A stretch of DNA of 64,000 bases from Bactericera cockerelli (taxonomy: Eukaryota > Arthropoda > Insecta > Hemiptera > Triozidae). Below, piece after piece: positions 46,457-58,038 of the stretch. The DNA lies in assembly GCA_024516035.1 (NCBI GenBank), contig CM044958.1, positions 5,598,574 to 5,662,573 of the forward strand. Reading direction: 5' to 3'. Under the pieces are notes generated by a model. It did no database searches. It saw only the letters and a program-made list of their open reading frames with translations, and was not told the origin of the DNA. Position numbers and translations under genes: made by a program. Every line of letters starts with the position of its first letter. Position 1 is the first letter of the stretch.

Positions 46457-46604
46457 CTGCAACACACGGAAAGAATATGCATGATGAAGTTGCTGAAGGT
46501 GGTCAAGATCATATTGATGATAGAAAAATACGTCTCCTATATGTATACAAAATTTCGTTGAAATTCTGAGATTTGCGCGTCTCAAGGAATGCACATAACA
46601 GATA

Positions 46605-46722
46605 GACCGACAGACGGACAAGAAACCAAAGTTGCTCAGGAGGTTATGAAACATCCAGAAATAAGAATAGAAATAAAATCGGCGCAGAAAAATATTCATT
46701 TATTTTACAAAAACGAACACAA
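46605..46722 (+). repeat. Dispersed repeat fragment (GACAGACGGACA ... ACAAAAACGAACACAA)
   Basis: Shared with 35778-35895. Function unknown; it lies just upstream of an S2 copy. Confidence 0.5.
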
Positions 46723-46725
46723 TGC

Positions 46726-46900
46726 GTCCAGAGGTCGCGGGTTCGAAACCCAGCCGGAACAGGACGAGTTATTCTCCCATTTGGAATTTTAACCACAATA
46801 CATAATAATGTGTCTTGGGCTTACTACTGGAATAATGGGACTTAATACTCTTAGTCTTGCAGTATAAATAAGACGATATTATTATTATTATTATTATGTG
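46726..46900 (+). mobile_element. S2 SINE, 5'-truncated
   Basis: Begins at the B-box (gtcgcgggttcgaaacccag) and ends in an (att)n run. Confidence 0.8.
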
Positions 46901-47044
46901 ATTGGCTGTTACCATTGAACTCATCAACAATATCATTTACAACATGAACAATAATAATAATATAAAAATAATAAAGCCCAAAACAATTTCCAGCAGTTGG
47001 CCAATCGCAAATTATGTATGTTGTCAAAAGCCCAATTGGTCAGA

Positions 47045-47128
47045 TAAAATATAGTCCCGGTTAGTTTTGAAACCCGCGACCTCTGGATCGCTAGACCGAC
47101 ACCTTGACCACTGAGCTACCGGGACTAT
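47045..47128 (-). mobile_element. S2 SINE head only
   Basis: The inverted tRNA-like head (accactgagctaccgggact) is present; the body is absent. It could be mistaken for a tRNA gene, but the arms do not pair as one. Confidence 0.7.
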
Positions 47129-47129
47129 T

Positions 47130-47980
47130 ACCGGGGCAGTAGTAATAATGCTATTGGTGATAACATTAATGCGAGGTAGACACGATTTTAGATTTTAGTC
47201 GGAGAGAATCGGCTGAATCGGACACAACAGGTTTTGTGCCGGAATAATTTTACTTTTCATGACTGGGTTCAGGCCATTTTTAACCTGTTGGTGTGAGCAG
47301 CTTTTTTTGCGAATTAGTGTGTGTTTTTTCCCGGATAACAAGGTCCAGAAAAAGAAGATTACAAGATATCAAACATTTTTTCAAGTTTAACTTGTCATTA
47401 CTAAAACTTCATGTTAATACAGAACTGTACCATGAGTTTTTTCCGCTTGTCATTTGCGTCTGGGATTACAAACTAATCTGTCATTTTTAGAGAGGGAGAT
47501 TAAAACTTAATTTGTCGTTTTTACGGTAGCAGATTCTAAATTTCACAGAAGATTAGAACTTGATCTGTTGTTTTGATGAGCAAGTGTTAAATAACTGACA
47601 TGCGCATGCGAGTATAATGATGAAGAATTAGCAGAAAGTCACTTTGTACTTCTCTCTGGAACAGATATAAATTAAAACCATGAATGTTTTGTCATACAAG
47701 GCCCTCTTCAAATCAGAATTAACATTGTTCAGACAAAACAAGACTCAGCCCCAGTTGCTAAATCATTAATGGTGAGATTTAATCAAAAGTACATAATATG
47801 TACTACAGAAACACTGAAGCAATGTGTGCCCAAGAGACCCTATCGTGTTAAACAGTCCAGGGTATTGAAAGTTCTTTTTATTTATTGCCCTATGATTCAT
47901 AGTGGCCAACCACTTTCTTTGGAATAATAATTGCCCATGTTGTATCTGCCTCGAAGATATAGCGCTTAATGGAGTGCTGT
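47130..47980. other. No supported gene
   Basis: Contains acttgtcatt/aatttgtcgttttta-type repeated words at 47385-47580 (four loosely spaced versions of aacttaatttgtcgtt), possibly a decayed tandem repeat. The strand upstream of the 46456 acceptor may hold further exons of the coiled-coil gene, but I see none. Confidence 0.35.
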
Positions 47981-47986
47981 ATTATA

Positions 47987-50150
47987 CAGTATGTTTCAGA
48001 AAAGGTGGCCACCCCCTCGTAACTTTTGAACGCGACGGAATTTTTCAATTCTGTAAAGTCCTAGGTATAGGAAGTGCCCTATGGCCCATCCTGTGGTCAT
48101 ATTTATTTTTGGCCCCGGTCGGCCCTTCCGGATTTTAGGCCATATTTTTTCATTTTTCTCGCGAATTTTAAATGGAATGCTATATTTTTTATTCCTGTTA
48201 ATTAAAGTCTAAGTTAGGCTGAGTATAATGAGCTTTTATAATTTTCAAAAACCTTATCAGGGGCGGAGCTAGTAGGGTGCAAGTTTCAAAACTGTTACAC
48301 CCTGTATTTCAGCGTTAGTTAGATTTTTTAGTACTTTTTTTATGTTCATAGGTTCAAGATATTGTTTTACACCATATGAAATCAAAAAAATATTCTTGTT
48401 TACTTTTAATCAGGGTCATAGTAAGGTTTTTGTAAAAGTACTTTTTTTCTCACGTCAATTTTTCCGTAAATTAATGGTGTTCTCGAAATTGGCATTTTTA
48501 GAGGTGAAAGTCTGCAGTGACATATGTTTTTTATGCTTGAAATCGAAAGAAAACTTAACGGAGAAGCGATTAAGATCATAAAAAAAGCCATTTAACCTGC
48601 TAGTTTTTTCACGACAGTGTCCGGTAAAGTGGGTGAATTTCGTTTTGGATTTTTTTTGTTGTTGAGGAAACACAATTGGCATAGAAAATAAATAATATCT
48701 AATAAGGGAATAATACTTCAATAAACATAACTAAATGCGAAATTAAATGAAAATTATTTATTCTAAATCAGTGCCGGATATTTTTTTTTTTTTTTTCTCT
48801 CTCTTTTTTTCACTTCTCAAAGTTCAAGTTGTATCAAAAATAATTATCGGATAATGCTGCTTCTAAAGTCGGCCTAGGGGTCCCCTCTTGAGACAATTTT
48901 AGTTGGTAAGTTGGTAAAATCTGTAGAAAACACATTGTCAATAATTCTGGAGTCAGTCCGATGGCGCTTTGAATGCAACGATTCTTGTAGGATCACCGAA
49001 CTTAAGCAACGTCTAGCGAGGAGAAGACTTCGTGATGCTGGTATTCCGGCCTAACCCAGGCTGGGTGAGATAAATGATTTTAGGAGGTTGGTGAGTTTCT
49101 TGCGAATGGAGGGTAACACCCCCGTTATGATATGACCATGCAGTTGAAACGCGATATTAAACCCAAATTAAAAAAAAAAAAATCATACTGGTGTTGCTAG
49201 TAATGAATACCAGGTCTCTAAATAAAAATCTAATTATCTCGAAATTTAAGAGAAAAAAATACCAGGTCAAGTACCAAACTCTTGAGGGTGAAAATTAAAC
49301 CAATTCAATTATTTTAAAGAGGAGAAGAGAGAGAGAAAAAGAGAGGGAGAAAAAAAATTATCCGGCACTGATTTAGAAGAAATAATCTTCATTTAATTTC
49401 GCATTTAGTTATTTTAATTGAAGTATTATTCCCTTATTAGGTATTATTTATTTTCTATGCCAATTGTGTTTCCTCAACAAAAAAAAATCCAATACGAAAT
49501 TCACCCACTTTACCGGACACTGTCGTGAAAAAACTAGCAGGTTAAATGGCTTTTTTTATGATCTTAATCGCTTCTCCGTTAAGTTTTCTTTCGATTTCAA
49601 GCATAAAAAACATATGTCACTGCAGACTTTCACCTCTAAAAATGCCAATTTCGAGAACACCATTAATTTACGGAAAAATTGACGTGAGAAAAAAAGTACT
49701 TTTACAAAAACCTTACTATGACCCTGATTAGAAGTAAACAAGAATATTTTTTTGATTTCATATGGTGTAAAACAATATTTTGAACCTATGAACATAAAAA
49801 AAATACTAAAAAATTTAACTAACGCTGAAGTACAGGGTGTAACAGTTTTGAAACTTGCACCCTACTAGCTCCGCCCCTGATAAGGTTTTTGAAAATTTTA
49901 AAAGCTCATTATACTCAGCCTAACTTAGACTTTAATTAACAGGAATAAAAAATATAGCATTCCATTTAAAATTCGCGAGAAAAATGAAAAAATATGGCCT
50001 AAAAGTCGGAAGGGCCGACCGGGGCCAAAAATAAATATGACCACAGGATGGGCCATAGGGCACTTCCTATACCTAGGACTTTACAGAATTGAAAAATTCC
50101 GTCGCGTTCAAAAGTTACGAGGGGGTGGCCACCTTTTCTGAAACATACTG
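47987..50150. mobile_element. 2.16-kb DNA transposon with arms of about 830 bp, TA or TATA target duplication
   Basis: The ends are CAGTATGTTTCAGAAAAGG and its reverse complement, flanked by TATA on both sides (TA or TATA duplication), as in Tc1/mariner-type elements. The left arm 47987 to about 48822 and the right arm from about 49319 to 50150 are near-identical inverted copies. ORFs read in one arm recur almost unchanged on the opposite strand of the other. The spacer holds a 5S-SINE and no coding sequence, so the element is non-autonomous. A transcript could fold into a very long hairpin. Confidence 0.85.
48958..49182 (+). mobile_element. S5: 5S-rRNA-derived SINE with poly-A
   Basis: The head (gaatgcaacgattcttgtag, gatcaccgaacttaagcaac) follows the 5S rRNA internal promoter region (animal 5S has GAATACATCGGTTCTCGTCC, GATCACCGAAATTAAGCAGC). 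The body has cccaggctgggtgag and gagggtaacacccccgt; the end is poly-A. It lies in the spacer of the long-arm transposon. Confidence 0.85.
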
Positions 50151-50662
50151 TATATTATAGTCGTACTTTTTTAATGGGTTACACGCACAAGTGTGGAAAA
50201 GAAATAAAACCAATAAAGAAAGAAAATTGATTCATCGCGAGTCTTTGTTTTAGTACAGGTTTCACTTAGTATAAATAGGGTAGTTTGATTTTTTTTCTCT
50301 GTCTGACCTTATCCTTTGCTTTGCTTTGCTTGTTCATTATGGATTTCATCTAGTCAGTATTTTTCTATTCCGTTGATCAACGGACTAGTTGTAAATAAAA
50401 CGACCAACAAAATCATGTCTCATAATGACTTATTAACTCCAAATATTGGTGATATTATTGAAGCTGTCAATAATATCGTATTAAATTCAATTTTATTTTA
50501 TTGTAATATGATTTTACAAAGAATACAAAAAATTGTATTCTAAATTTGGTTACAGTTATTTGTAAAGGATACCTTCCGGTACGCTCGTGTTGACCCAGCA
50601 CCTAAATGGCAAGTATCACTACGAGATGGAAAAGATACAACACAGACCGCAAGCGTCTACAG

Positions 50663-53092
50663 TAGGGTGGAGCGATGTTTCTACTTTTTAATGGAATAGT
50701 GAAAAAAAGTTGTCTATTGGCGAGAAACTTCCAAATCTGTCATTAATTTTTTTCTAAAAAATCGGGAAGATGCGCCCCGAGCCCCGCCCACTTTTGCAAA
50801 ATTGTCATTTATAGACACTTTTCCTATGAATTTTCTAATTTTTTTAGTAATACTTTTTGAAATGAAATAGTTGTAAATGTTTACTTAATAGAATGATCCA
50901 TCATTATAAAAATAAAAAATAGTCAATTTTAAATGGTAAGTCCCGCCCCAAATTTGTCCAAATCCAACAAAATTTTCTAAAATCAGCAAAAAAGACACAT
51001 ATCTGCCGAATTTTCTAATTTTTCTGGGACATTTTTCCGGAACAGAATAGTATTTAAATACAAAAACATACTATCCTCGTTTACTTGGATTAAAAAGTTT
51101 TATAAAATTTACACGTTAAGTACCGCCCCGAGCTGCACCAAGACCGCCTAATATTCTAGTAATAAATAGCTCTCTCTAGGCTCTCTACTAAGAGGATGGG
51201 CTCATGTACTGTGGTACACTCAAGTATACTATCCTCTGTTTCTTATAATGACTCATCATAGAAATAGAATCCTTTACAAATATGATGATTCATCTCCATC
51301 AATGCCACAAAAAGGTCTTAAATATTAGAAACAAAGAAAACAAGATTTTGGTAGAAAGCCGTGGGTTTTATGCCTACCACAACTCAGTCGACAGAAAGCA
51401 GGGAGTGTTATCTGATAAACGATTTGTACGATTTTTTTTCTCTCGAAATAATTAATATCAGTGTATTAAGATTCGAAAATGTTATCACGTTTAACAAGAA
51501 ACAGTTCGTAGTACATTGACATTGACTACATTCATATTAAAGGTGTATGGTCCAATGTGGTTTTCAATTAAAAATAGATCATCTTGTTTCGATGGACCCA
51601 AACATTCAACGAAGAAAGTATCTTGATGAAAGTGTAAAGAAAATAGTAGATCCTGTTGTTCAGAGAAACGCCTTCTACGCGCATCCTGAAAACTTGCTGT
51701 TGATTATGCTGGCAGATAACAGCAAAGTTCAAAGGGAAATTGCATACAGAATAATTAAAAAATCACGTGAAGAAAACAGGTTCCCTGATGTTAGAAAAGT
51801 CACTGTAGCAACATCCTACAGCAGTTTAATATAGTGGCACGAAGTTCCTGTGACTGAGCCCCCTTATAAGAGACATCAGTATCGAAGATCTGGCCAACAT
51901 TGTTGAAAACAACAACATCAAAAACTTTATTCCAGATGTGCCCTGCCACACACAGTGCGTCGCAAGGTACATCAAACTTGTGACAAATGCATCAAGCACT
52001 GTGATTGGTTATGAAGCCAGAGATGGTTTGATAAGGAATCAAATTGGATCCAGAAGAATGATTCCAGTGTTTCGTACAAAACAGGACTTTGCCTGAATAA
52101 TAAATAAAATTAGCAAATTTTTAGTTAGAAATGTCCGAATCGGTTTTGAAAAATTGAAGTTTTTTTTAAAAAAAAGAAAGGTACTTTCCAATGTCAATAC
52201 GTAATTTGTAATCTTTCAAATTTACTTTGTATAACTTTATACCTCCTACCTACCTTTATTAACTATTTATGTTTCATTTTAATTATACATAATATGAAGA
52301 AAATGTTCCGTTCATCAATATATTGTTCTTATTCATTGTAATAACTTGGGTGTTTTACCCATGTAGCATATAAAAATATACTAATGAATTCACCAACTTG
52401 GGGCGACACTAAGAATGTGATATATGAGTCAATTTTTGTTACAAGTGTACGAAAAGAGTATAAAGTAGTACTTCAGTAATATTGTGTCCTGTAAAAGTAC
52501 CCTGGAAAAATGAAAAAAAATCTGTGTGTACAACAGTACATGAGCCCATCCTCTTAGTAGAGAGCCTAGAGATACCTATTTATTACTAGAATATTAGGCG
52601 GCCTTGGTGCAGCTCGGGGCGGTACTTAACGTGTAAATTTTATAAAACTTTTTAATTTAAGTAAACGAGGATAGTATGTTTTTGTATTTAAATACTATTC
52701 TGTTCCGGAAAAATGTCCCAGAAAAATTAGAAAATTCGGCAGATATGTGTCTTTTTTGCTGATTTTAGAAAATTTTGTTGGATTTGGACAAATTTGGGGC
52801 GGGACTTACCATTTAAAATTGACTATTTTTTATTTTTATAATGATGGATCATTCTATTAAGTAAACACTTACAACTATTCCATTTCAAAAAGTATTACTA
52901 AAAAAATTAGAAAATTCATAGGAAAAGTGTCTATAAATGACAATTTTGCAAAAGTGGGCGGGGCTCGGGGCGCATCTTCCCGATTTAAAAAAAAAAATTA
53001 ATGACAGATTTGGAAGTTTCTCGCCAATAGACAACTTTTTTTCACTATTCCATTAAAAAATAAAAATAAAAGTGCGATTTCGCTCCACCCTA
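50663..53092. mobile_element. 2.43-kb hAT-like transposon with 550-bp inverted repeats
   Basis: It begins TAGGGTGGAGCGA and ends with the reverse complement. Both flanks are GTCTACAG (50655-50662 and 53093-53100), an 8-bp duplication as in hAT elements. The empty site is visible in the other S8 SINE (7225-7545), where one copy of the octamer stands alone. Arms are about 50663-51212 and 52533-53092. The middle carries a broken transposon protein. Confidence 0.88.
51547..52096 (+). pseudogene. Degenerate transposon-encoded protein inside the hAT-like element
   Basis: The plus strand reads FQLKIDHLVSMDPNIQRRKY and onward for 95 codons to a TAG at 51832-51834. Coding character then resumes, shifts frame near 51865 and continues through VPCHTQCVARYIKLVTNASS to a TGA at 52096. 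Segments with PCHTQ-V-R--KLVT are familiar to me from the C-terminus of transposon-associated proteins in arthropods; the exact family is uncertain. With one stop and one frameshift it is not functional as it stands. Confidence 0.6.
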
Positions 53093-53579
53093 GTCTACAG
53101 TAGCTCTTGTTTCATGGCTACGAAATAAAAAGAGCTGTGAATCACTCATTAATAATAAAAAAAAAAAAAAAAATGCAGGTCTAGATGCACTAAAAGAGAT
53201 TTAATGCAGATTTGATAGTTAATAGTTGTTATTAGGCTACATTATTAACAGAACATTTATTATTACCTTGGTGTAACATAAAATTAAATAATAAGTGAGT
53301 ATTTGTATGATAATTATGTAAGAGTACCTATATAAATATGTAATTACCGTTTGAACCAATTTGTTTCAAATTAAGTTCGAGTATTTTAATTTCATATTTC
53401 CTGTATCGTTAAATGACCCTTAAGACGTAACTAAGAAATTGTTTTCAACCAAAAATGGAACCCACTTCTATTAAGCTAAACCCACAATCACATTAGTGTT
53501 GTAAAATCAATCATAGCAAAATGTAGTAATTTCTGTTTTCGATTCTGTGAGGTAGCATATTTTTTTTAAAGTTTTTTCA

Positions 53580-53700
53580 AAGTTATCATATTTGTGTTAA
53601 TCACTTTCGTGATATTAGGTACAACCATTCAAACTCGCCTAGGTAAATCTACGCTGAAACCAGGACTTGAACCACCAACTTCCATCTTACAAGTCCGTAT
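53580..53700 (-). mobile_element. S1 SINE, 5'-truncated
   Basis: Inverted tail and B-box (gacttgaaccaccaacttcc) present; the A-box end is missing. Confidence 0.75.
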
Positions 53701-53765
53701 TCTCCTTACGTATCTCCTTAAGTATTTACGTGATTCTTTAGTTATCGGCTCATGGCTTTCACTTA

Positions 53766-53932
53766 GGACCGAATTATGAAACAGGCTTAGCTTTAATCTT
53801 AGTGGACACTATCCCTTAACACGCCCTCTAGTGGGTATTTAGTACTCTATGATTGGTTAAAATTCCTACCAGAGGGCGTTTTAAGGAATAGTGTCCACTA
53901 CGATTAAATAGGCCTGTTTCATAATTTGGCCC
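53766..53932. mobile_element. MITE-A copy, 167 bp
   Basis: Inverted ends of about 45 bp: gaccgaattatgaaacaggc and the inverse gcctgtttcataatttggcc, with ggacactat/atagtgtcc also paired. Confidence 0.8.
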
Positions 53933-54607
53933 TAATCTCATAATTAAAAAAGTACTTCAATACAAATAGATTTAATAGCTTTAGAGATCTCTGAACACAC
54001 TGAAAGTGTAGACCATGAACCAAAAGATTACCTAGCCTTCAATTTATCAGTTCATCAAGTGAACTTTCTTTCAAAATTTAAACTTTAAAAGGAATTGGTA
54101 AAATTTCACATTCGTCGAATTAGGCCTCTCTCATCCAATTCAGTGTTGGTTACATATATGGCCATTGAGACATGAAGATTGATTTGTTTGCTTGAGAAGG
54201 AAAAAGTTGGTCGAAATATTTTGAATTTTGAACACACAATTTACTGAAATGGACTATAAAAATTAGTGAACACATTAATCTTTAGTAAACCTAAACCTGA
54301 GTTTACCTGAGCAATTTAGTCAAAAAATGCTTCCCGAAAATTCCTACAAAGTTGGAAAGAAGAGTCCAGTGATTTTGTGACGAATTCTGGCTGTTGATTG
54401 ATTGCTTGTGCTCAAAAATGCCAAATTTAAAACCTAAAAAAAAAAAAAATATTAGCTAGCATTAACACCTATATTTAGTGAATAAATTGGGCGTAAAATA
54501 AATTTATAAACTGATGAATCAGATAGAGTAGATAGACAAGCCGCTACATCTCCAAAATCACAAAGTTGAAAGAAATACTAGAAGTAGATAATTTCCAACT
54601 ATATTTT

Positions 54608-54862
54608 TGGTTTAACGTCACTTTCAACTACATGACCATATTACGACATGGGTGTTACCCTGCAATGGCAGGAAACTCACAAAACCTGCTACCCACATTA
54701 ACCTGACCCAGCCTGGGTTTGGCCGGAATGCCGGCCTCACGAAGTATTCACCTCGCTCGTTGCTTAACTTCGGCGATCCTACGAGAACCGGTGCATTCAG
54801 CGCGCCATTGACGCTGGCTTTCCAACTTTTGTTAGATTCAAACCAACACAGATTCACTTGCA
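54608..54862 (-). mobile_element. S5 5S-SINE, longest head
   Basis: The inverted copy keeps the most 5S-like head (gctgaatgcaccggttctcg, then gatcgccgaagttaagcaac). It is the best example for showing 5S ancestry. Confidence 0.88.
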
Positions 54863-55666
54863 TTGGTAAGATGCATCACATCACTGACCCTGGGGCACTA
54901 TCAGTTGCATAGAGTTGCATCGTGTGATCTCTAATGCAAGTAATGCATATTAATGGCCCCTATCAGGTTTTGTAGTCGAGGGAGTAGCAGGAACAACTTT
55001 CTCTTTTCACATTGGATCCGGCCATATATGTTATTTTAATCCGGCTATAAGTATGCTAGGATTACTTTAGAGTAATTTGCGAATTTCTAAGGAACATCGA
55101 AATATTCTGCAAATTCTTCAGGAATATGAAATATTCCCATAAGTGAATGGTAATTATGTACAGCTTGCAAATTATCATTACGTGCATAATAATTAGGTCT
55201 GTAGCTATCTTCATTTTTGTAACTTGTCTATTAACGCGGGATTTCCTTCGATGTTTTTTTTTATCTTCTTCTTTCACTTTGCCTTTTCCCAAATCTACTT
55301 AGGGTCAGCATTGGTTGTGGCACATTTTTATTATGTATACATTGGTATTTAGTATTTATGATAGGTATTCAACCTGCACTCATTTCTAAAGAGACTTTCA
55401 AGTATTCGGACTCTGGTTTGGAAGTCGAGGAACAATATACAAAAATGTTATACATTTCTTTGACAAGTTTAACCTTACCAAGAATTTACTAAAAATATTA
55501 TCACAAACTATTATTTGTGACAGTGTTAAAATAGTAAATTTCACATCTATTCTAACTAAATGAAGAAAGAAAATGAAAAACTAATTAAGAAAGAAAAAGA
55601 AAAATATGTGTATAAAAAAAAGATATTCATACCTATTCTTTATGTATTGATTGATATACTGTGTTT

Positions 55667-55824
55667 TTAACACGTAGACGACCGGGTGTACCACCGGTGG
55701 TACACGCACGTTCGTACGGAATAGACCGGGTGTACCACCGGTGGTACACGGGGTCGGACAGCCGTATTATCGCCGGTCCCACAAGAGAATTCACGAAAAA
55801 CCATGCCGGTCGTCTAAGTGTTAA
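55667..55824. mobile_element. TTAA-flanked MITE (piggyBac-like), 158 bp, with two 20-bp palindromes
   Basis: The ends are TTAACACGTAGACGACCGG and CCGGTCGTCTAAGTGTTAA. The interior holds the perfect palindrome GTGTACCACCGGTGGTACAC twice (about 55688 and 55730). GC content is far above the surroundings. Confidence 0.8.
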
Positions 55825-56007
55825 GCAAGCTTCAAATATATGTGGGCAGGACCGTTTTAAAATAAAAGTGTATCTCTCTAGAACTGTCATCCATTTACTT
55901 TTTAATTCTCAAATGAATGAGCATTCATTGGGATCAGAACCATTGGATTCCCAAATACTTGATTACCAGGCCGTATTTCAGACCACTCCACCATCATGCT
56001 GTCTAAA

Positions 56008-56148
56008 GGCCACATTATGAAACAGGATTAAAGTTAAACTAAGCCAGACTCGCCCTCAAGTCGCAGTTTCAACCAATCACAGCTCACTCTAGTCCCGAGG
56101 GGATAGTGTCCACTTAGATTAAATCTAATCCTGTTTCATAATTCGGTC
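56008..56148. mobile_element. MITE-A copy, 141 bp
   Basis: ggccacattatgaaacagga at the left and tcctgtttcataattcggtc at the right are inverted repeats; the same family as 53766-53932. Confidence 0.8.
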
Positions 56149-56984
56149 TTAAATGTTTGAAAATAAAATAACACTCACTCTTAAAATTACCAGACAATGC
56201 CTATTATTGTTTACCAATATTATTTGATGATCACTTTATCACTGTTGATTACCGATAGTAGGTCATTCATTGATATATCGATAAAAAGAAGAAAATATAG
56301 ATAAACAAAGTCTTCGATTTAGGATTTAGATACATAATAAATACATCGATATAATTAACATCGATAGCTTCAATTTACATGTTGGAAAGATAAGAGAGAT
56401 AATATTTTATTTTTTATTCGATAAAAAATACATGTTTGTTCAAGGTCAGCTTTGATATCAAATAAAATCATATTCAATTAAGATCATTTAATTATGATAT
56501 TTATGATTGTTTTAAATTTATCATCTGATTAATCTTTGTTGGATTGATGTTCATCAATTTTTATACATCTGACTTTAGTAATAAGATTATCATAAATTAC
56601 CTGGTATTAACATACACAAACATAAACTTACTTAGGTACTTAAAAAAAATAGATTCACTCTGGCTGGCTGACTGATAAACTGTTGATTGACGCAAAAAAA
56701 AGAAAGAAAAAAAAAAAAAAAGAAAATACCAGAGAACCTGACATCTGATAAACTGTTAAAAGAAGATGACATTTTGCATAAAGGTTTCTCTAGGTGGTTT
56801 CTATATTTCAGAGGGAAAACCAGACTAGAAAAAAAAAACTTTTGTGGTACCTACCGAGGTATAGTATGGCAGTGCTTTATTTAAACTGTCGGCTCGAGAC
56901 AGGAAGTCCCATTACGCTAACAGGTAATACATCAAGCTAGTCAAATTTCAAATATTATAATGCTAAGAAAATATTAAAATGCGC

Positions 56985-57155
56985 TGGTCTGGTAATCCAG
57001 GTAGCGTAGGGATACATTGGTTCGAATCCCACCCGGTGCACATAATAATAATCGACCACATAATAATAATACTCTGAGGGTTAGGTGGTATTAGAAAATG
57101 CGTTGCATTAACCACGCCTGGTGGTTACCTTCCACTAAAGTATATTATTAATATT
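56985..57155 (+). mobile_element. S3 SINE
   Basis: ggttcgaatcccacccggtg through cacgcctggtggttaccttc. The 5' end is slightly truncated. Confidence 0.85.
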
Positions 57156-57650
57156 ATAAAGATTTCTCTAGGCGGTTTAAATGTTTCAGAAGGAAAACTA
57201 GACTCAGCCACGCCAAAAAAACTTTTGTGGAACTGAAGTACCACGAGCTTAAGATACCTAATAAAATATTAATAATTTTATGAGTCATTATTGCCATTAA
57301 TCATAATTATGGTCACTGGTCATTTCTAGTTAAGAGTTTCATCGAATCAAACCCACGTCCTCTGGTTTAAAAAACAAGCGGCCTTGACCATTCAACCACC
57401 GACGCAGATAAGAAATTGGCACAGAAGTAGGTACTTATTATTAATTATTATAAAGCCATTGAAAATTGTTTTACCCAGTGACCGACATTGCTAATCTGTA
57501 AGCTGTGCCCACATGAATATAATATTTTAATAATTCCAAAACAGAATAGATAGATTAATAGAGCTTTGATCTCTACTTGAAATAAGTTTAGTATATTACC
57601 CCCGACAGCGTATAGATTCCAAATCAGAAGACTCTTTGGGAAGAAATATT

Positions 57651-57815
57651 GGGCCGTATTGATAAAAAAAATTATTGCTCGTGAGCAAAAGCAAGAAGTA
57701 AAAGCAAAAGGTCTGAAAGAAAAGTTAGAAGAAAAAGCAATTTCTCTTTTTTGTACTCATAACGATTTCCTTTTGCTCGCAAGGATTTGCTTTTGCTCAT
57801 GAGCAATTGCTGCAT
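57651..57815. mobile_element. Hairpin MITE with TTGCTC(G/A)TGAGCAA ends
   Basis: attgctcgtgagcaaaagca near 57682 and the inverse tgcttttgctcatgagcaat near 57789 form a long stem with a purine-rich loop. Outer limits are approximate. Confidence 0.55.
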
Positions 57816-57907
57816 GTTTACGTTAAAAGAACTTAATAAAAGGAAAAAGTCACCTGAATGAATATCAATGTATAAGGTCAGCTTTGTGAATATCTTTATG
57901 AATATAA

Positions 57908-58038
57908 ACCGACCTCAGTAGCTTGATCGGCGGACTTGTAACCTGGAGGTCGGTGGAAGACAGGTTTCAGAGTAGATTTAGGAAAGCGAGTTTGAGAAGT
58001 TGTGATATCACGAAAGTGATGAACACAAATATGATAAT
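57908..58038 (+). mobile_element. S1 SINE
   Basis: Near full-length with a small head deletion. Its 3' end abuts the LINE fragment in opposite orientation. Confidence 0.8.

Larger units (their letters stand above)
50533..53175 (+). mobile_element. S8 SINE split by the hAT-like element
   Basis: Body at 50533-50662 and tail plus poly-A at 53093-53175 join exactly as in the 7226 copy once one octamer and the transposon are removed. The tRNA-like head is missing. Confidence 0.88.
53180..55660. other. Intergenic or intronic sequence apart from S1, MITE-A and S5
   Basis: No coding sequence supported. Confidence 0.4.

Noticed and set aside
48342..49795. Matching ORFs of 60-88 codons on opposite strands
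   Set aside because: They are mirror copies inside the inverted arms of a non-autonomous transposon, with no protein motif.
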